From contig JAJEKV010000503.1 of NCBI GenBank assembly GCA_021234155.1, positions 102,640 through 166,639 of the forward strand: a stretch of DNA of 64,000 bases. Direction: 5' to 3'. Below the pieces are notes generated by a model. The model searched no databases. It saw only the letters and a program-made list of their open reading frames with translations, and was not told the DNA's origin. The translations under genes and the position numbers were made by a program. Origin of the DNA: Isoetes taiwanensis (taxonomy: Eukaryota > Streptophyta > Lycopodiopsida > Isoetales > Isoetaceae). This document shows, in pieces, positions 33,119 to 44,764 of this stretch. The first letter of the stretch is position 1; each line of letters opens with the position of its first letter.

Positions 33119-33900
33119 GGATTTTTTTTTTTGCGAAAAAAAAATCAAAAAAAAAATTAAAAAAATTGCACCATGGCTATGGTGCGAAATAGGCACTTTC
33201 ACACTTGTTGGGAGGTCCTAATTTGCACCGTAGCCACTGGGAAAAAAACATTGCACCGTGGCTACGGTGCGAAATTGGCTCTTCCACAATTTATGGAAGT
33301 GTCTATTTCGCACCGTGGCCACGGTGCGAAATAGGCACTTCTATAAATTATGGAAGTGCCTATTTCGCACTGTGGCCACGGTGCGAAATAGGCACTTCCA
33401 TAAGTTGTGGAAGAGTCAATTTCGCGACCGGGCACTTCTGCAAAGTAGGGCCTCCCAAAGCAATTGTGGAAGAGCCAATTTCACACCATAGCCACAATGC
33501 GAAATAGGCACGTCTATAAATTGTTGTAGAGCTGATTTCGCACCGTAGCCACGGTGTGAAATAGGCACCTGCATAAATTGTGCAAGAGCCAATTTTGCAT
33601 CATCCAGTAGGGGACCTTATACAATAACCGGAGGGAAGTCAATGGAACTGAAGAAGAGCTGACCAATATCCACAAAAGACATGTAATGGAGTTGTAAAGA
33701 TCGGTGATCTTCTCTAATTTGCACCGTGGCTACGGTGCGAAAATAACACTTTCATATTTTATGATCTTCACAATTTCGCACCGTGGCGACGGTGCAAAAA
33801 TAACACTTTCATATGTTCTACGCTAATTTGCACAATGGCTACGGTGAAAAACAACACTTTCTTATTTTAGGAACTACACTAATTCGCACTGTGGTGACGC
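32360..33900. repeat. Hairpin array of GCACCGTGGCCACGGTGC palindromes (unit 2)
   Basis: Close to twenty variants of an 18-bp palindrome alternate with a second inverted motif (GGCACTTCCATAAATT and its complement), so the array can fold at several scales. Poly-T and poly-A runs occur at 32495-32523 and 33089-33165. Short ORFs here are repeat translations, not genes. Confidence 0.92.
32498..32921 (-). mobile_element. 5'-truncated LINE-like retrotransposon insertion
   Basis: A 29-nt poly-T run (poly-A on the minus strand) and a 12-bp target duplication ATGGTGCAATTT (32486-32497 and 32922-32933) bound the insert. The minus-strand ORF reads CWEALNCTITCIGLWAVWKHRC, like the region after the reverse transcriptase of plant non-LTR elements. 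The paralogous array at 44130-44160 keeps the uninterrupted site. Confidence 0.85.
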
Positions 33901-34187
33901 TGAGAAATTCAGACTTTATAGACATTCAAGTTACTATGGGATTTGAATCCAGTAAATCCAAGTGTTTTTTTGCACATTATCAAATACAGAAAGAACTATT
34001 GGTGGTAAACAATGTTTTGTCTTATATAGATCTTTCCATCATTTTCTGACTTTTACACCATTTAATAAAAAAGTAAAAAACATTCAGCAGGGCACATTCT
34101 GCCTCAAGTCCACTTAGTTTCTTCCTTGACCTACCTCCATCTTCTGTACTTGAAAGTGATGTAGATAGTTTGTTTTTTAATGCAGTA

Positions 34188-34384
34188 GGGCAAAAGTATG
34201 CTGGTGGAGTGCAAAAGCACGCGTCCGGACGCATGCTTTTAGCACCCCCTATTTGGAAAGTGCTAAAACTTTTGGAAAGTCTTTGGGTGCAAAGTCTTTG
34301 GAAAGTCTTTGAGTGCCGGAAAGTGCCGGTGTCCGGGTGTCTTTGCGTCGCGTTTATTTGTAACCCACCAGCATACTTTTGCCC
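34188..34384. mobile_element. MITE with 20-bp terminal inverted repeats (unit 2 copy)
   Basis: Ends are GGGCAAAAGTATGCTGGTGG and its complement, flanked by AGTA on both sides (34184-34187, 34385-34388). The interior is a minisatellite built on GGAAAGTCTTTG-like words. The counterpart at 42691-42880 has the same ends but a different interior. Confidence 0.85.
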
Positions 34385-34439
34385 AGTACCTAATTCGTGT
34401 GCTCTCTTTCTTTATCCTGCATTCAACGCGTTCTCGTGA

Positions 34440-34980
34440 TTCATGCAATCCATTGGACCAACCAAAGACGAGAAAATCCCTGTCCAAACAAATGTCAGAA
34501 TCATTCACTGTATACATCTTCGAAGTCTTCTTCACATCCTCAATATCCTTAAATAATGCAATGAACATGTTTATAGCTAAATTTACCTTAACATGCCCAC
34601 ATACTCCACCATTGTCTCTCATTGCAGTAGATATTTCTTGGATCAGCTTCGTTTTCGCCAAAATAATTGTTGTATTATCCATAGCGTGCGAGTAAAGCTG
34701 ATAGAGAGGAGGCAGAGGTAGTTCGACTATCTTGCTCTTCCGGTGATAATATTCATAGCACAAGAACCACACCCCACTCTTTCTGAGTTACACAACTATA
34801 TGACCTTCAAAGAGTAGAGAACCAATATCATAATGAAAAGAATGAAACCTGCTCATTATGGAGCTCGATGGCTCCATATCCTGCACATCTGAAATACAAA
34901 GCCCTGGAAGCAAAAAAGTACCAATTAGAGCAATGGAAATTACAATAAAGAAAGGAAAGACAATAAATTTATCCACAATA
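34440..34980 (-). pseudogene. Unknown ORF of the repeat unit (unit 2 copy)
   Basis: Minus-strand copy of the WFLCYEYYHRKSKIVELP ORF, with the short upstream exon-like segment. The MITE follows in the coding direction. The function is unknown. Confidence 0.4.
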
Positions 34981-36978
34981 ACACATAGCTAACACTCTCG
35001 AGCCTAACTCACCCATACCCCTCGCCTTTATCTATATAGGTTAATAATGGTTCTTTTATGTTACTTATAGAATACATAATTGCTTTGAAGTCTGCTATAA
35101 AATACATCGTTGCTTTTTTTTTTTTTACTTAAATGAAATTTATGTTCTTTCCTCTTCTTAGTTTAAATTACATTCTATAAGTAACATAAAAGAACCATTA
35201 TTAACCTATATAGATAAAGGCGAGGGGTATGGGTGAGTTAGGCTCGAGAGTGTTAGCTATGTGTTAACCCACGGTTGCATGATAAAGCCAAAGAGACCAC
35301 ATAATAAAATATTAGCAACTTTAGCCAAGAAATTAATTGAAAACATTGTTTGACCTTAAAGTCATAGCATTTTGGTGATTTAATGGCTCCGGATTATATT
35401 TACTATTGTCATGTTAGGATTGCAACATTGGATTGTGAATTCTTTGACTTAGCATGGTGGCTTGTTATTAACCTTGGTTGACATTGGGATTCCATGGTAG
35501 AATATTATGGAATATGCTCTATTTTTTTAAGTATTTGAAATGCTCTGTGATATAGTCCTTTGGGGCCGGAGTCTAGGTGCGATGGTCTAGACTCACGGTT
35601 ATTGCATAGTTGACATGTTAATGGTAGTGTATACTTGGACATTGGGCGTTGACACCCTTGGGTATAACGTTATTGCACAGTATAAGTGGTCCTCCAATGT
35701 TGGACGCAGCGTGGAAGGGTGTGTACACACGAGGTTACCCCGCTTCTATGCCGCTGGCCTGATCAACCGAGTTGGCCAATGCTCAGACCCAGAGGAATAT
35801 TGGTTGTAATTCTATGTTGTTATGATTGCTTTGCTTTGTTAGTGTTTTTAGTGTCTCTGAGTTGATTCGCAATGGTTTGTTTTATAATGTAAAGGATCAT
35901 GGATATTATTTTGGCATGGCTGGATTATTTCATTAACTTGGATTGTAGGGCTGAGCCTATGGTAAGATTGACAAGAATTGCTCTTTTGATTCTTGCATTG
36001 TGCATTGTTTATCTTTGATGCTTAGACATTCGCTAGTGCCTGACCCCCACTTAGTCCTTGTGACTAACCCCATTGTTAATGGTGTAAGCAAATGAGAAAG
36101 AGGCTCCGGAGTGTAGCTGAGCTACGAAGAGACGCGAGTAGTGTTTGAGGCAGAGTTAACATCATTTAGGCTTTGGCAATAGAAGAACCGATTTGAAACA
36201 ATAATAGTAAATTTGATGTGTGATATATTAATATACCTTCATAATAATTGTGGGAAGTATTTTTTGGGATCTTGGGTTATTACCGAATAAAGATTAAATT
36301 CTTTACCTATATGTCAAGGTTTTGTTTTAAGTTATGCATGAACTAGTATCTTAAGTTTCTAGGCTTAAGTAATACCAATAGTCAAGAATGATGGGATCTC
36401 CAGTTACCTAAGAAGGTTAACTGGCTAGGCCCATCACAGTCCCTATTTATAGGTTTACCATTTTCTAGGGTTTCTTAGGGGGATTTTCATGTTGTCTAAC
36501 TATTAGAATCAATTAGATAAGTAGGGTCTAAACATTCTAGTCATTGGGAGGTTTCAATCTCACTACTCACAGCATGCGCCAGGAAGGGTTCTGACTTGGT
36601 CAGCAGGTGTTCTCACACATGGTGTGAGTACTCGACTAGAAATGACTACTGTTTTGTTCTTTTTACTCATTTTTAGCAAGTTCTATATAGCAACCCTACC
36701 TAATTGGGGTCCAAGGAGTCGGATTTGACCAATAGATTGGCCAAATTCACAACATAACTTGGTCAACATGGTTCCAGTTTGATCCAGTACTCACATCATG
36801 CTCCAGGAAGGGTTTTGACTTGGTCGAAAGGTGTTCTCACGCATGGTGTGAGTACTCAGTAGGGATAGGTTCAATACTTCATACGTTTTATATGCAATAC
36901 GTATGATAAGTATGATACGACATATTTTTGAAGTATAATATGTTAAAAATACGGCAAAAAACAAATCGGCACCGAAAA

Positions 36979-37250
36979 AATTTCACGTACGCGAAAGAGT
37001 AGAAACTGCGTACGTGAAACTGCCTTCGCGTACGCGAAACAGTTAAAATAGCGTACGCAAAAATCCGCCTATTTTGCGTACACTGTTTTAACTATTTCGC
37101 GTATGCGAAGATAGTTTCGCGTACACAAAACAGTTGAAACAACATACGCGAAACAGGCAAACTTTTCACGTATGTTGTTTTGACTGTTTCGCGTATGCGA
37201 AGGCAGTTTTGCGTACGCGGTTTCTACTCTTTCGCGTACGCGAAGTTTTG
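36979..37250. repeat. CGTACG-rich nested palindrome (unit 3)
   Basis: Almost identical to 26700-26972. It holds many TTCGCGTACGCGAA variants arranged as an imperfect palindrome. Confidence 0.9.
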
Positions 37251-37699
37251 TGAAGCATTTTAGGGCATTTTGAGCATTAAAAAGATAAATTGCGTAGCTG
37301 TTTGATATGTTTTGTGCACCTGCAATATAATATATAAGAAAAACTCATTTAACCTAATTTTCACCTCGAACGTCGACCACCTGGTTGAGTTAAATATACT
37401 CCCTGGGAAACGGTCTTCCTTTGAGGTGTGGGATATTGTGTCCGGTCTTGACGTCAAATTCTGCAAAGCGAGTTTTCTCCTTCCCAGTGTTTTCTGACCT
37501 CGGGTTCCCACCCTGCCTCATCCTTAGAGACCTATAGGTTCTTGTCCCCCCACCTCATTGACTCGAATGAAACGTCGACGTAACATATGCGTAGTGAGCT
37601 TGCTCCTTCGCACATAAACACGTCTTCCTTTAGTTCGTGCAATTGAGGAGTCTGTTGGAACAGAAGTAGTAGCCAGTGGCAGCAAGCAACCAATGACAA

Positions 37700-39706
37700 C
37701 CGCTCATGCATCCACATCAAGGGCTGGTGGCGGTAATGCAAGATCTGCTAAAGGCAGTGGTGCCATGCATGGTCGCAGTCGGTCGTCCACGAGGGCTACA
37801 GGACCATGCAGCGGTCGTTCTCGAAACTTGGGCGGTCGGCAAAGAGGCCCGGAGTGGGAGTTTGTGAAGAGTTTGGTGAGAATGAGTGGGAATGTATTTT
37901 TTGCGAATACTCGTCTATAAATGGATTTGCCACACGAATACGAGCTCATTTTTTACGAGAAACCTCAGTCGGTGTCCAAACTTGTTTTGCATCTCCTGAT
38001 TTATGAAAAGATGCAGTGGAAAGGTTGTCTCCACTAAATGCGATGCGCAAAACGAAGAACACTAGCAGAAGAACTCATGCAAGAGACGGAGAAGAGCAAG
38101 TCGAAGACGAAACCAATTACATCACCCCTCCTGCTGTTGCTGCTCCCTTGTACCAAGCAGAGGGTGGATTAGGGTCAGTTGGTGTACGCACGGGTGAGAA
38201 AAGAGTGGTTGAAACAATTGAAATAGTGGGAAGACAGACCAAGCAATAAAGGGTCGATCAATGTTTAACGTCAGAGCAATTAAAAAAGGCACAGCTGAAA
38301 GTCGTGGAGGCATTCTTGTATGTCGGACTCTCTCCACATGTATTGGAGCACAAAGCAATGAAAGAAGTTTTCCAAGAAGTTTCCAAAGCAGGACCAACGT
38401 TCAGGTTGCCTTCTTACAAGCATGCAACAACAAGATGGTCGATGAAATACATGGGAAAATGGTCGAGAGGGTAGAGATGAAGTTGTGCCGAGTGACTGAA
38501 AGTAGGCCAGGATCACTAGTAACCGAAGGTTGGAGCAACGTAAATAAGGACCACCTCATAAACTACATGATTGTATATCCAGGTGGCGAAGTGTTCTTGA
38601 AAATTGTGGAAACCAAAACTGAGCAACTTCGGACCAAAGAGAAATTTTCAGGTCGTAATGGATAACGCATCTAATTTTAAGCTGGCAGGTGCAATGTTAG
38701 AGTTAGAATTCCCAGGGTTGCATGCCACCAACTGTCAGTGCTATGGTCTGAACCTGGTTCAAAGAGCCTATTCAGAAAGCGCGGTGTTTGGTGAAGTTCA
38801 TCACCACAAAGCTGGCAGTATATGCCATCTACAAGTCTTTGCGTTTCAAATCCCTAGCACTCATGAATCCTGGGCAAACCACGCTTTGGAACCAATTACA
38901 TTTGTCTTGAAAGAGTGCTAAGGTGTCGTGATTGGATTATCTCCATCTTTAATCACACTGAAGTTTTTGAATGGGAGAGAAGACAAAAGGGCAAGAATGC
39001 ATTCAAACACCGTCAACAAGCCAGTGCCCTCGAGGATATGATTGGGCGGGAGACATTTTGGAGAGGCATACAGAATGTTGTGAGATGCATGTAACCTATA
39101 TGTCATGCCATCAAAACCCTAGATTCTTCGGAGGCAAGCACTGGCAAGGTTTGGAGATGCTGGCACTCAATTCAATCTTTCTTGCAACGTGATGGGCCCA
39201 ATGCACCCTTAAATAATGCGAAGCGCACATTACTCCTGAAGGAACTTACTGCACGGTGGAAGAAGCCATACAATAACCTTCATGGCGCTGCTCATGCATT
39301 ACACCCGCACAACCATGACATGGACCAGCATACAAACAAGGAAGTAATGGGTTCGTTGAAGAAAGTTGCAAAACTCTACTATCCTAATGGGTCAGACTAC
39401 AAGATGTTTATTGCCAAGCTAACTGAGTATCAAAACCTAAGTGGAAGATGGGCAGATGAAGAACTTCATGATGCATTGGAGAGTCATAAGAAAGAGCACA
39501 ATATGGAGTCCTATGCATGGTGGCAAGCCCATGGGCAAGTGACCGATATGTTATAGGCCCTAGCAATGACAATCCTCTCCTTGGTATCGTCAAATAGTGC
39601 GAGCGAGAGGAATTGGAGTTCTTATAAGTACATACACAATGTCACTCGAAATTGTCTGTTACATAAGAAAGTTGACAAACTTGTGTATAGCTTCTCAAAT
39701 TGGTGA
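37700..39706 (+). pseudogene. hAT-superfamily transposase, decayed (unit 3)
   Basis: Same order as in unit 1: BED-type zinc finger 37806-38006 (identical in translation), DUF659-like 38261-38665, VVMDNASN about 38655, RWKKPYNNLHGAAHAL about 39250. The C-terminal hAT dimerisation region is SYAWWQAHGQVTDM, then ERNWSSYKYIHNVTRN, then LVYSFSNW (39510-39706). This copy keeps the WWQAHG motif that is frameshifted in unit 1. Frameshifts and a stop after TDML still prevent a full protein. Confidence 0.87.
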
Positions 39707-39801
39707 CTCTTGAATCGCAACAGTGGGGCAGCAGCAGATAAGCTACAATTTCCTTTCTTGGATGTAGATTCTGAAGTGGACGAGGAGGTGTAGATTCTGA
39801 A

Positions 39802-40068
39802 GTGGACGATGCCGCAATTCATGCCGACGAGGATATCCGGCGCACCCATTTCATTGACGACGAAGATGACGTCGAAGAACTCATATTCACTGATGACTCA
39901 GATGACAATACAGAAGAGGAATCCGACACAGAGAGAGCAGGTCCCGTCAATACGAGAATGCCAGTGGAGGACTTAACTACACAGAATGAAGTGTTCCTCT
40001 TCATTACTACTGACAGTACCAAACAGATAACGTGGAAAAAGAAACACGTCGAGCGGACGAGGCACTAA
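39802..40068 (+). CDS. Acidic C-terminal ORF following the transposase
   Basis: The open frame is rich in Asp/Glu (DDEDDVEELIFTDDSDD) and ends in a basic stretch (TWKKKHVERTRH). It may be the former acidic tail of the hAT protein, detached by a stop near 39790. Unit 1 has the same DNA with frame-breaking differences. Confidence 0.35.
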   Translation: MDDAAIHADEDIRRTHFIDDEDDVEELIFTDDSDDNTEEESDTERAGPVNTRMPVEDLTTQNEVFLFITTDSTKQITWKKKHVERTRH

Positions 40069-40339
40069 GGGAAGGGGTCATAGGAGGTTGAACCTAGGCG
40101 ACACTACAGAGGAGGTCGAAACAGATGATGATGATGCAGACACTGAGAACGATGATGAATGAGCATCTATCTACCTGTAATTTCATTGTTTTGTTAAATG
40201 GAATATAAGTTTTACTATTTCAAGAAGTCTCTCATTGTTTGTTTTGTTGTTATTCGTGTTTTTTACTATGTTCATTTGTCAATCTTTGTGCCCTGAGAAC
40301 CCTCCCTCTGTCATCATGATCTCGACTTCTGTTTCATGT

Positions 40340-41510
40340 CTGCCCCTTCGCATGGTATAGAATCTTGCCTAGAAGTAATCTTTGCACGTGAAGTGGCCAA
40401 ACAGGCACGGACCATTCAAGAGGATGATGAATAGGAGGAGGGTTCACAGGGCACACGATGGACTTTTAAATTCTGAACCTTGCTTTCTCCTAGGGGACCA
40501 TCTCAGGTTTCAAGTTGTGGCAGGGTCGCTGTTTGGTGTGAAATGGCACAGCGGCACCATTTCACACTCAAATGGCACAGCTGCGCCATTTCACATCAAA
40601 TAGCTACCATGTCACAACTTCGAAATAGAGGTTGTCAACTAATTCCAAGTTGTAGTGCCTCTTAAACGTCTACATCAATTGCGGTAGTTCTATGTGTATC
40701 AAAAATACGGCAGACATCCACAAATGATGGAGACGCTCAAGAAGTATTACAGCTTACAATTAGATGACAAACTTCATTTCAAAGTTGTGGCAGGACATGT
40801 TTGGTGTGAAATGGCATTTCACAGGGCACACGATGGACTTTTAAATATCGGGTCACCGACTTTTGTCTCAACTGGGTGCTTATTTTTGTCATAGAAATGC
40901 TTAATCTTTGGCCATCGGTTGCAGTCAGAGTGTGATGTGCAGCACAACTCCAATGTATTGAACTGATATACAGTCCTATATATCAGAGTTACACATCATT
41001 ACACTGCAATGAATGGTCAAAGATTAAGCATCTCTATGAGCTTGAACAAGCACCCAAAAAGGAAAATGCTCATGTGCGGCAGTTTGGTTTCCTGAGATGT
41101 GTCTAGCATATCAGTTTCCAAATGGAAGCCTCTCATTAGTGTCTCTCATTGTTTGTTTTGTTGTTATTCGTGTTTTTTACTCAGTTCATTTATCAACCTC
41201 ATTGCCCTGAGAACCATCCCCCTGTCATCACCGTCTCGACTTCCATTTTCTGTTTGTCCCTTCGCGTGCTATAGAGTCTTGCTGAGAAGTGATCTTTGCA
41301 CGTGAAGGGGCCAAACAGGCACGGACCATTCAAGACGACGATGATCAAGACGAGGGTTCACAGGGCACACGATCCATGATGGCAAGGTAATTCGAGTAGA
41401 CTATGAATCGGAATAGGGTTCATCGACCTCAGTGCCCTGAGAACCCTCCCCTACCTTCGCCGTCTCGAATTCCGTTTCCTGTTTGTCCCTTCGCGTGCTA
41501 TACATTAGAG
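40340..41510 (+). repeat. Dispersed 230-bp repeat family units (unit 3)
   Basis: Direct counterpart of 30060-31240, nearly identical. It includes the 190-bp hairpin at 40869-41059. Confidence 0.8.
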
Positions 41511-41761
41511 GTTTGATGGGATCACATAAGGGCCCTAACTCGATGCCAGCTCAAAAAACGCGTAGCCAATACCTAATTCGGCATGTACAGGCTTTTTTAG
41601 CCAGGCCTGGAACTATGGGGGCAGGTGTCGTTCACTCGCAGGTTCGGAAAGATCCGAACGTTTTTTAGTTTCAGGGTTGGTGGGTTGGTGGGTTGGGGGG
41701 AATTATTGCAACTCCATCCCGCCCTCTTTTACCGCCGAAACTTTTGTATTTTTCCCCTATC

Positions 41762-41769
41762 TATAAAAA
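41762..41769 (+). promoter_or_regulatory. TATA box candidate (unit 3)
   Basis: TATAAAAA upstream of the ATG at 41905. Same context as at 31489. Confidence 0.4.
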
Positions 41770-41904
41770 CTCTGTCTTCCTCTCTCGTGCTTTTTGTTAT
41801 CGCCATTCGCAACTTGTTCGAACTCTACGCCCATGTATTCTTCACAAGCTCCGTGATCATTTAGCATTTGATGTTTTTCTAACCTCTTCTTTTTTTCCTT
41901 TCAG

Positions 41905-43046
41905 ATGTCAATTAGTTCAATCGCAATTGAAAACGATTGGGGATGCTTCAATGTTTTCATTGGTAGATTCGTTACTCTCCAACCTGCTACACGGGTGATT
42001 TTTGAGTGAAGCAAAGTAGGAGGAATGATATTTCTGCGCATTGGAGGGCCATAGTCGTCAGATCAAATTTCACTGAACTTTTTCTGAACTGCAGGTGAAT
42101 TGTGGATAAATTTATTGTCTTTCCTTTCTTTATTGTAATTTCCATTGCTCTAATTGGTACTTTTTTGCTTCCAGGGCTTTGTATTTCAGATGTGCAGGAT
42201 ATGGAGCCATCGAGCTCCATAATGAGCAGGTTTCATTCTTTTCATTATGATATTGGTTCTCTACTCTTTGAAGGTCATATAGTTGTGTAACTCAGAAAGA
42301 GTGGGGTGTGGTTCTTGTGCTATGAATATTATCACCGGAAGAGCAAGATAGTCGAACTACCTCTGCCTCCTCTCTATCAGCTTTACTCGCACGCTATGGA
42401 TAATACAACAATTATTTTGGCGAAAACGAAGCTGATCCAAGAAATATCTACTGCAATGAGAGACAATGGTGGAGTATGTGGGCATGTTAAGGTAAATTTA
42501 GCTATAAACATGTTCATTGCATTATTTAAGGATATTGAGGATGTGAAGAAGACTTCGAAGATGTATACAGTGAATGATTCTGACATTTGTTTGGACAGGA
42601 TTTTCTGTGCTGGTTGGTCCAGTAGATTGCATGAATCTGTCGAGAACGTTGAATGCAGGATAAAGAAAGAGAGCACACGAATTAGGTACTGGGCAAAAGT
42701 ATGCTGGTGGGTTACAAATAAACGCGACGCAGCACCCAGCACCCAGCACTTTCCAGCACCCAGCACTTTCCAGCACTTTGCACCCAACACTTTCCAGCAG
42801 TTTTTAGCACTTTCCAGCAGGGGTGCTAAAAGCATGCGTCCGGACGCGTGCTTTTGCACTCCACCAGCATACTTTTGCCCTACTGCATTAAAAAACAAAC
42901 TATCTACATCACTTTCAAGTACAGAAGATGGAGGTAGGTCAAGGAAGAAACTAAGTGGACTTGAGGCAGAATGTGCCCTGCTGAATGTTTTTTACTTTTT
43001 TATTAAATGGTGTAAAAGTCAGAAAATGATGGAAAGATCTATATAA
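41905..43046 (+). CDS. Unknown multi-exon gene of the repeat unit (fullest copy)
   Basis: The ATG at 41905, directly after TTCAG, opens MSISSIAIENDWGCF up to a GT at 41995. A short exon-like piece ALYFRCAGYGAIELHNEQ lies near 42175-42230, and a 246-codon ORF starts before 42306 (WFLCYEYYHRKSKIVELP, TKLIQEISTAM, VNLAINMFIALFKDIED). The phase between the pieces is not settled. A 190-bp MITE (42691-42880) is inserted in the last ORF and is read through in frame. No known domain was recognised. Three copies in the window share it, which argues that it belonged to the amplified unit. Confidence 0.4.
42691..42880. mobile_element. MITE with 20-bp terminal inverted repeats (unit 3 copy)
   Basis: Same 20-bp ends as at 34188-34384, flanked by TACT on both sides. 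The interior is built of CAGCACTTTCC/CAGCACCC words, unlike the other copy. Confidence 0.85.
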
Positions 43047-43139
43047 GACAAAACATTGTTTACCACCAATAGTTCTTTCTGTATTTGATAATGTGCAAAA
43101 AAACACTTGGATTTACTGGATTCAAATCCCATAGTAACT

Positions 43140-44450
43140 TGAATGTCTATAAAGTCTGAATTTCTCAGCGTCACCACAGTGCGAATTAGTGTAGTTCCTA
43201 AAATAAGAAAGTGTTGTTTTTCACCGTAGCCATTGTGCAAATTAGCGTAGAACATATGAAAGTGTTATTTTTGCACCGTCGCCACGGTGCGAAATTGTGA
43301 AGATCATAAAATATGAAAGTGTTATTTTCGCACCGTAGCCACGGTGCAAATTAGAGAAGATCACCGATCTTTACAACTCCATTACATGTCTTTTGTGGAT
43401 ATTGGTCAGCTCTTCTTCAGTTCCATTGACTTCCCTCCGGTTATTGTATAAGGTCCCCTACTGGATGATGCAAAATTGGCTCTTGCACAATTTATGCAGG
43501 TGCCTATTTCACACCGTGGCTACGGTGCGAAATCAGCTCTACAACAATTTATAGACGTGCCTATTTCGCATTGTGGCTATGGTGTGAAATTGGCTCTTCC
43601 ACAATTGCTGGGAGGCCCTACTTTGCACCGTGGCCACGGTGCGAAATTGACTCTTCCACAACTTATGGAAGTGCCTATTTTCAAGACCGTGGGTAATGAT
43701 CTTAGCCAGGCACTTCCATAATTTATAGAAGTGCCTATTTCGCACCGTGGCCACGGTGCGAAATAGACACTTCCATAAATTGTGGAAGAGCCAATTTCGC
43801 ACCGTAGCCACGGTGCAATGTTTTTTTCCCAGTGGCTACGGTGCAAATTAGGACCTCCCAACAAGTGTGAAAGTGCCTATTTCGCACCATAGCCATGGTG
43901 CAATTTTTTTAATTTTTTTTTTGATTTTTTTTTCGCAAAAAAAAAAATCCAAAAAAAAAAAAAAATAAAAATAAAAAAAAATTGCACCGTGGCCACGGGT
44001 GAAATAGGCACTTCCATAAATTCTGGAAGTGCCAATTTTGCACCGTGGCTACGGTGCAAAAATAATAAAAAAAAAATCGCACCGTGGCCACAATGCGAAA
44101 TTGGCTCTTCCACACTTGTTGGGAGGCCCTAAATTGCACCATAGCCAGGTGCAGAAAAAATAAAATAAAATAAAATTGCACCGTGGCTACGGTGCGAATT
44201 AGGGCCTCCCAGCAATTGTGAAAGAGCCAATTTTGCACCGTGGCCATGGTGCGAAATAGCCTCTTCCATAGATCGTGGAAGTGCCTATTTCGCACTCGAA
44301 ATAGGCACTTCCACGATCTATGGAAGAGGCTATTTCGCACCATGGCCACGGTGCAAAATTGGCTCTTTCACAATTGCTGGGAGGCCCTAATTCGCACCGT
44401 AGCCATAGTGCGGTAAAAAAATCATGGCCATGGTGCGAAATTGGGTTGTT
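43140..44450. repeat. Hairpin array of GCACCGTGGCCACGGTGC palindromes (unit 3)
   Basis: Reverse complement of the unit 2 array without the LINE-like insert. Near 44160-44440 the array is itself folded back around GCACTCGAAATAGGC. Not coding. Confidence 0.92.
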
Positions 44451-44764
44451 ATCCTTCGGTATTCCATATTCCCAAATACCCGTCCTCATGTGCAAACCAA
44501 AGACCATGGACTTGAAGTATATGGATGTAATAAGTAACATTACATTCTCCCCATTCTTCTATAAATGACTTAGTGAAATCAATAACTATTGATACCAACA
44601 TTATCACACAACTTTTGCATGCCCTCGAGACTTTGATTCTTTCCTAATTCACTTAGAACCTGATCGATTACAGTTTTCCTTAAGCGATTGGCCCATGGAA
44701 GCTTCAACATTTCTATAACATCATCCTTAGTAACTAATTTCTTCAATTCTCTTCTTCTTCTCGG
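44451..44764 (-). pseudogene. Possible 3' continuation of the coiled-coil gene
   Basis: The frame of the upstream ORF continues after its stop as RRRRELKKLVTKDDVIEML, then LPWANRLRKTVIDQVL, ending near 44573. Either the stop at 44765-44767 is a disabling mutation or an intron starts at the nearby GTATGA. The rest, to 44451, is unassigned. Confidence 0.35.

Larger units (their letters stand above)
32360..35075 (-). repeat. Unit 2: inverted, internally deleted copy
   Basis: Read on the minus strand, it has about 95 bp of P arm (35073-34981), then skips to the end of segment A (34980-34440), then a hairpin array equal to the reverse complement of 42650-44280. Roughly 6.7 kb between P and the A end is missing relative to unit 3. 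It carries one MITE and one LINE-like insertion. Confidence 0.9.
35085..44450 (+). repeat. Unit 3: most complete copy (P arm, hAT-like segment, unknown ORF, hairpin array)
   Basis: P arm 35085-37318, transposase remnant 37693-39706, repeats and hairpin 40340-41510, unknown gene 41762-43046 and hairpin array 43140-44450. It lies head-to-head with unit 2, the two P parts meeting near 35075-35085. No flanking target duplication of the whole unit was found. Confidence 0.9.

Noticed and set aside
33205-33507. ORFs in the hairpin arrays (also 43539-44349) as repeat proteins
   Set aside because: Their repeats mirror the DNA palindromes and appear in all frames and both strands; translation follows from DNA repetition.
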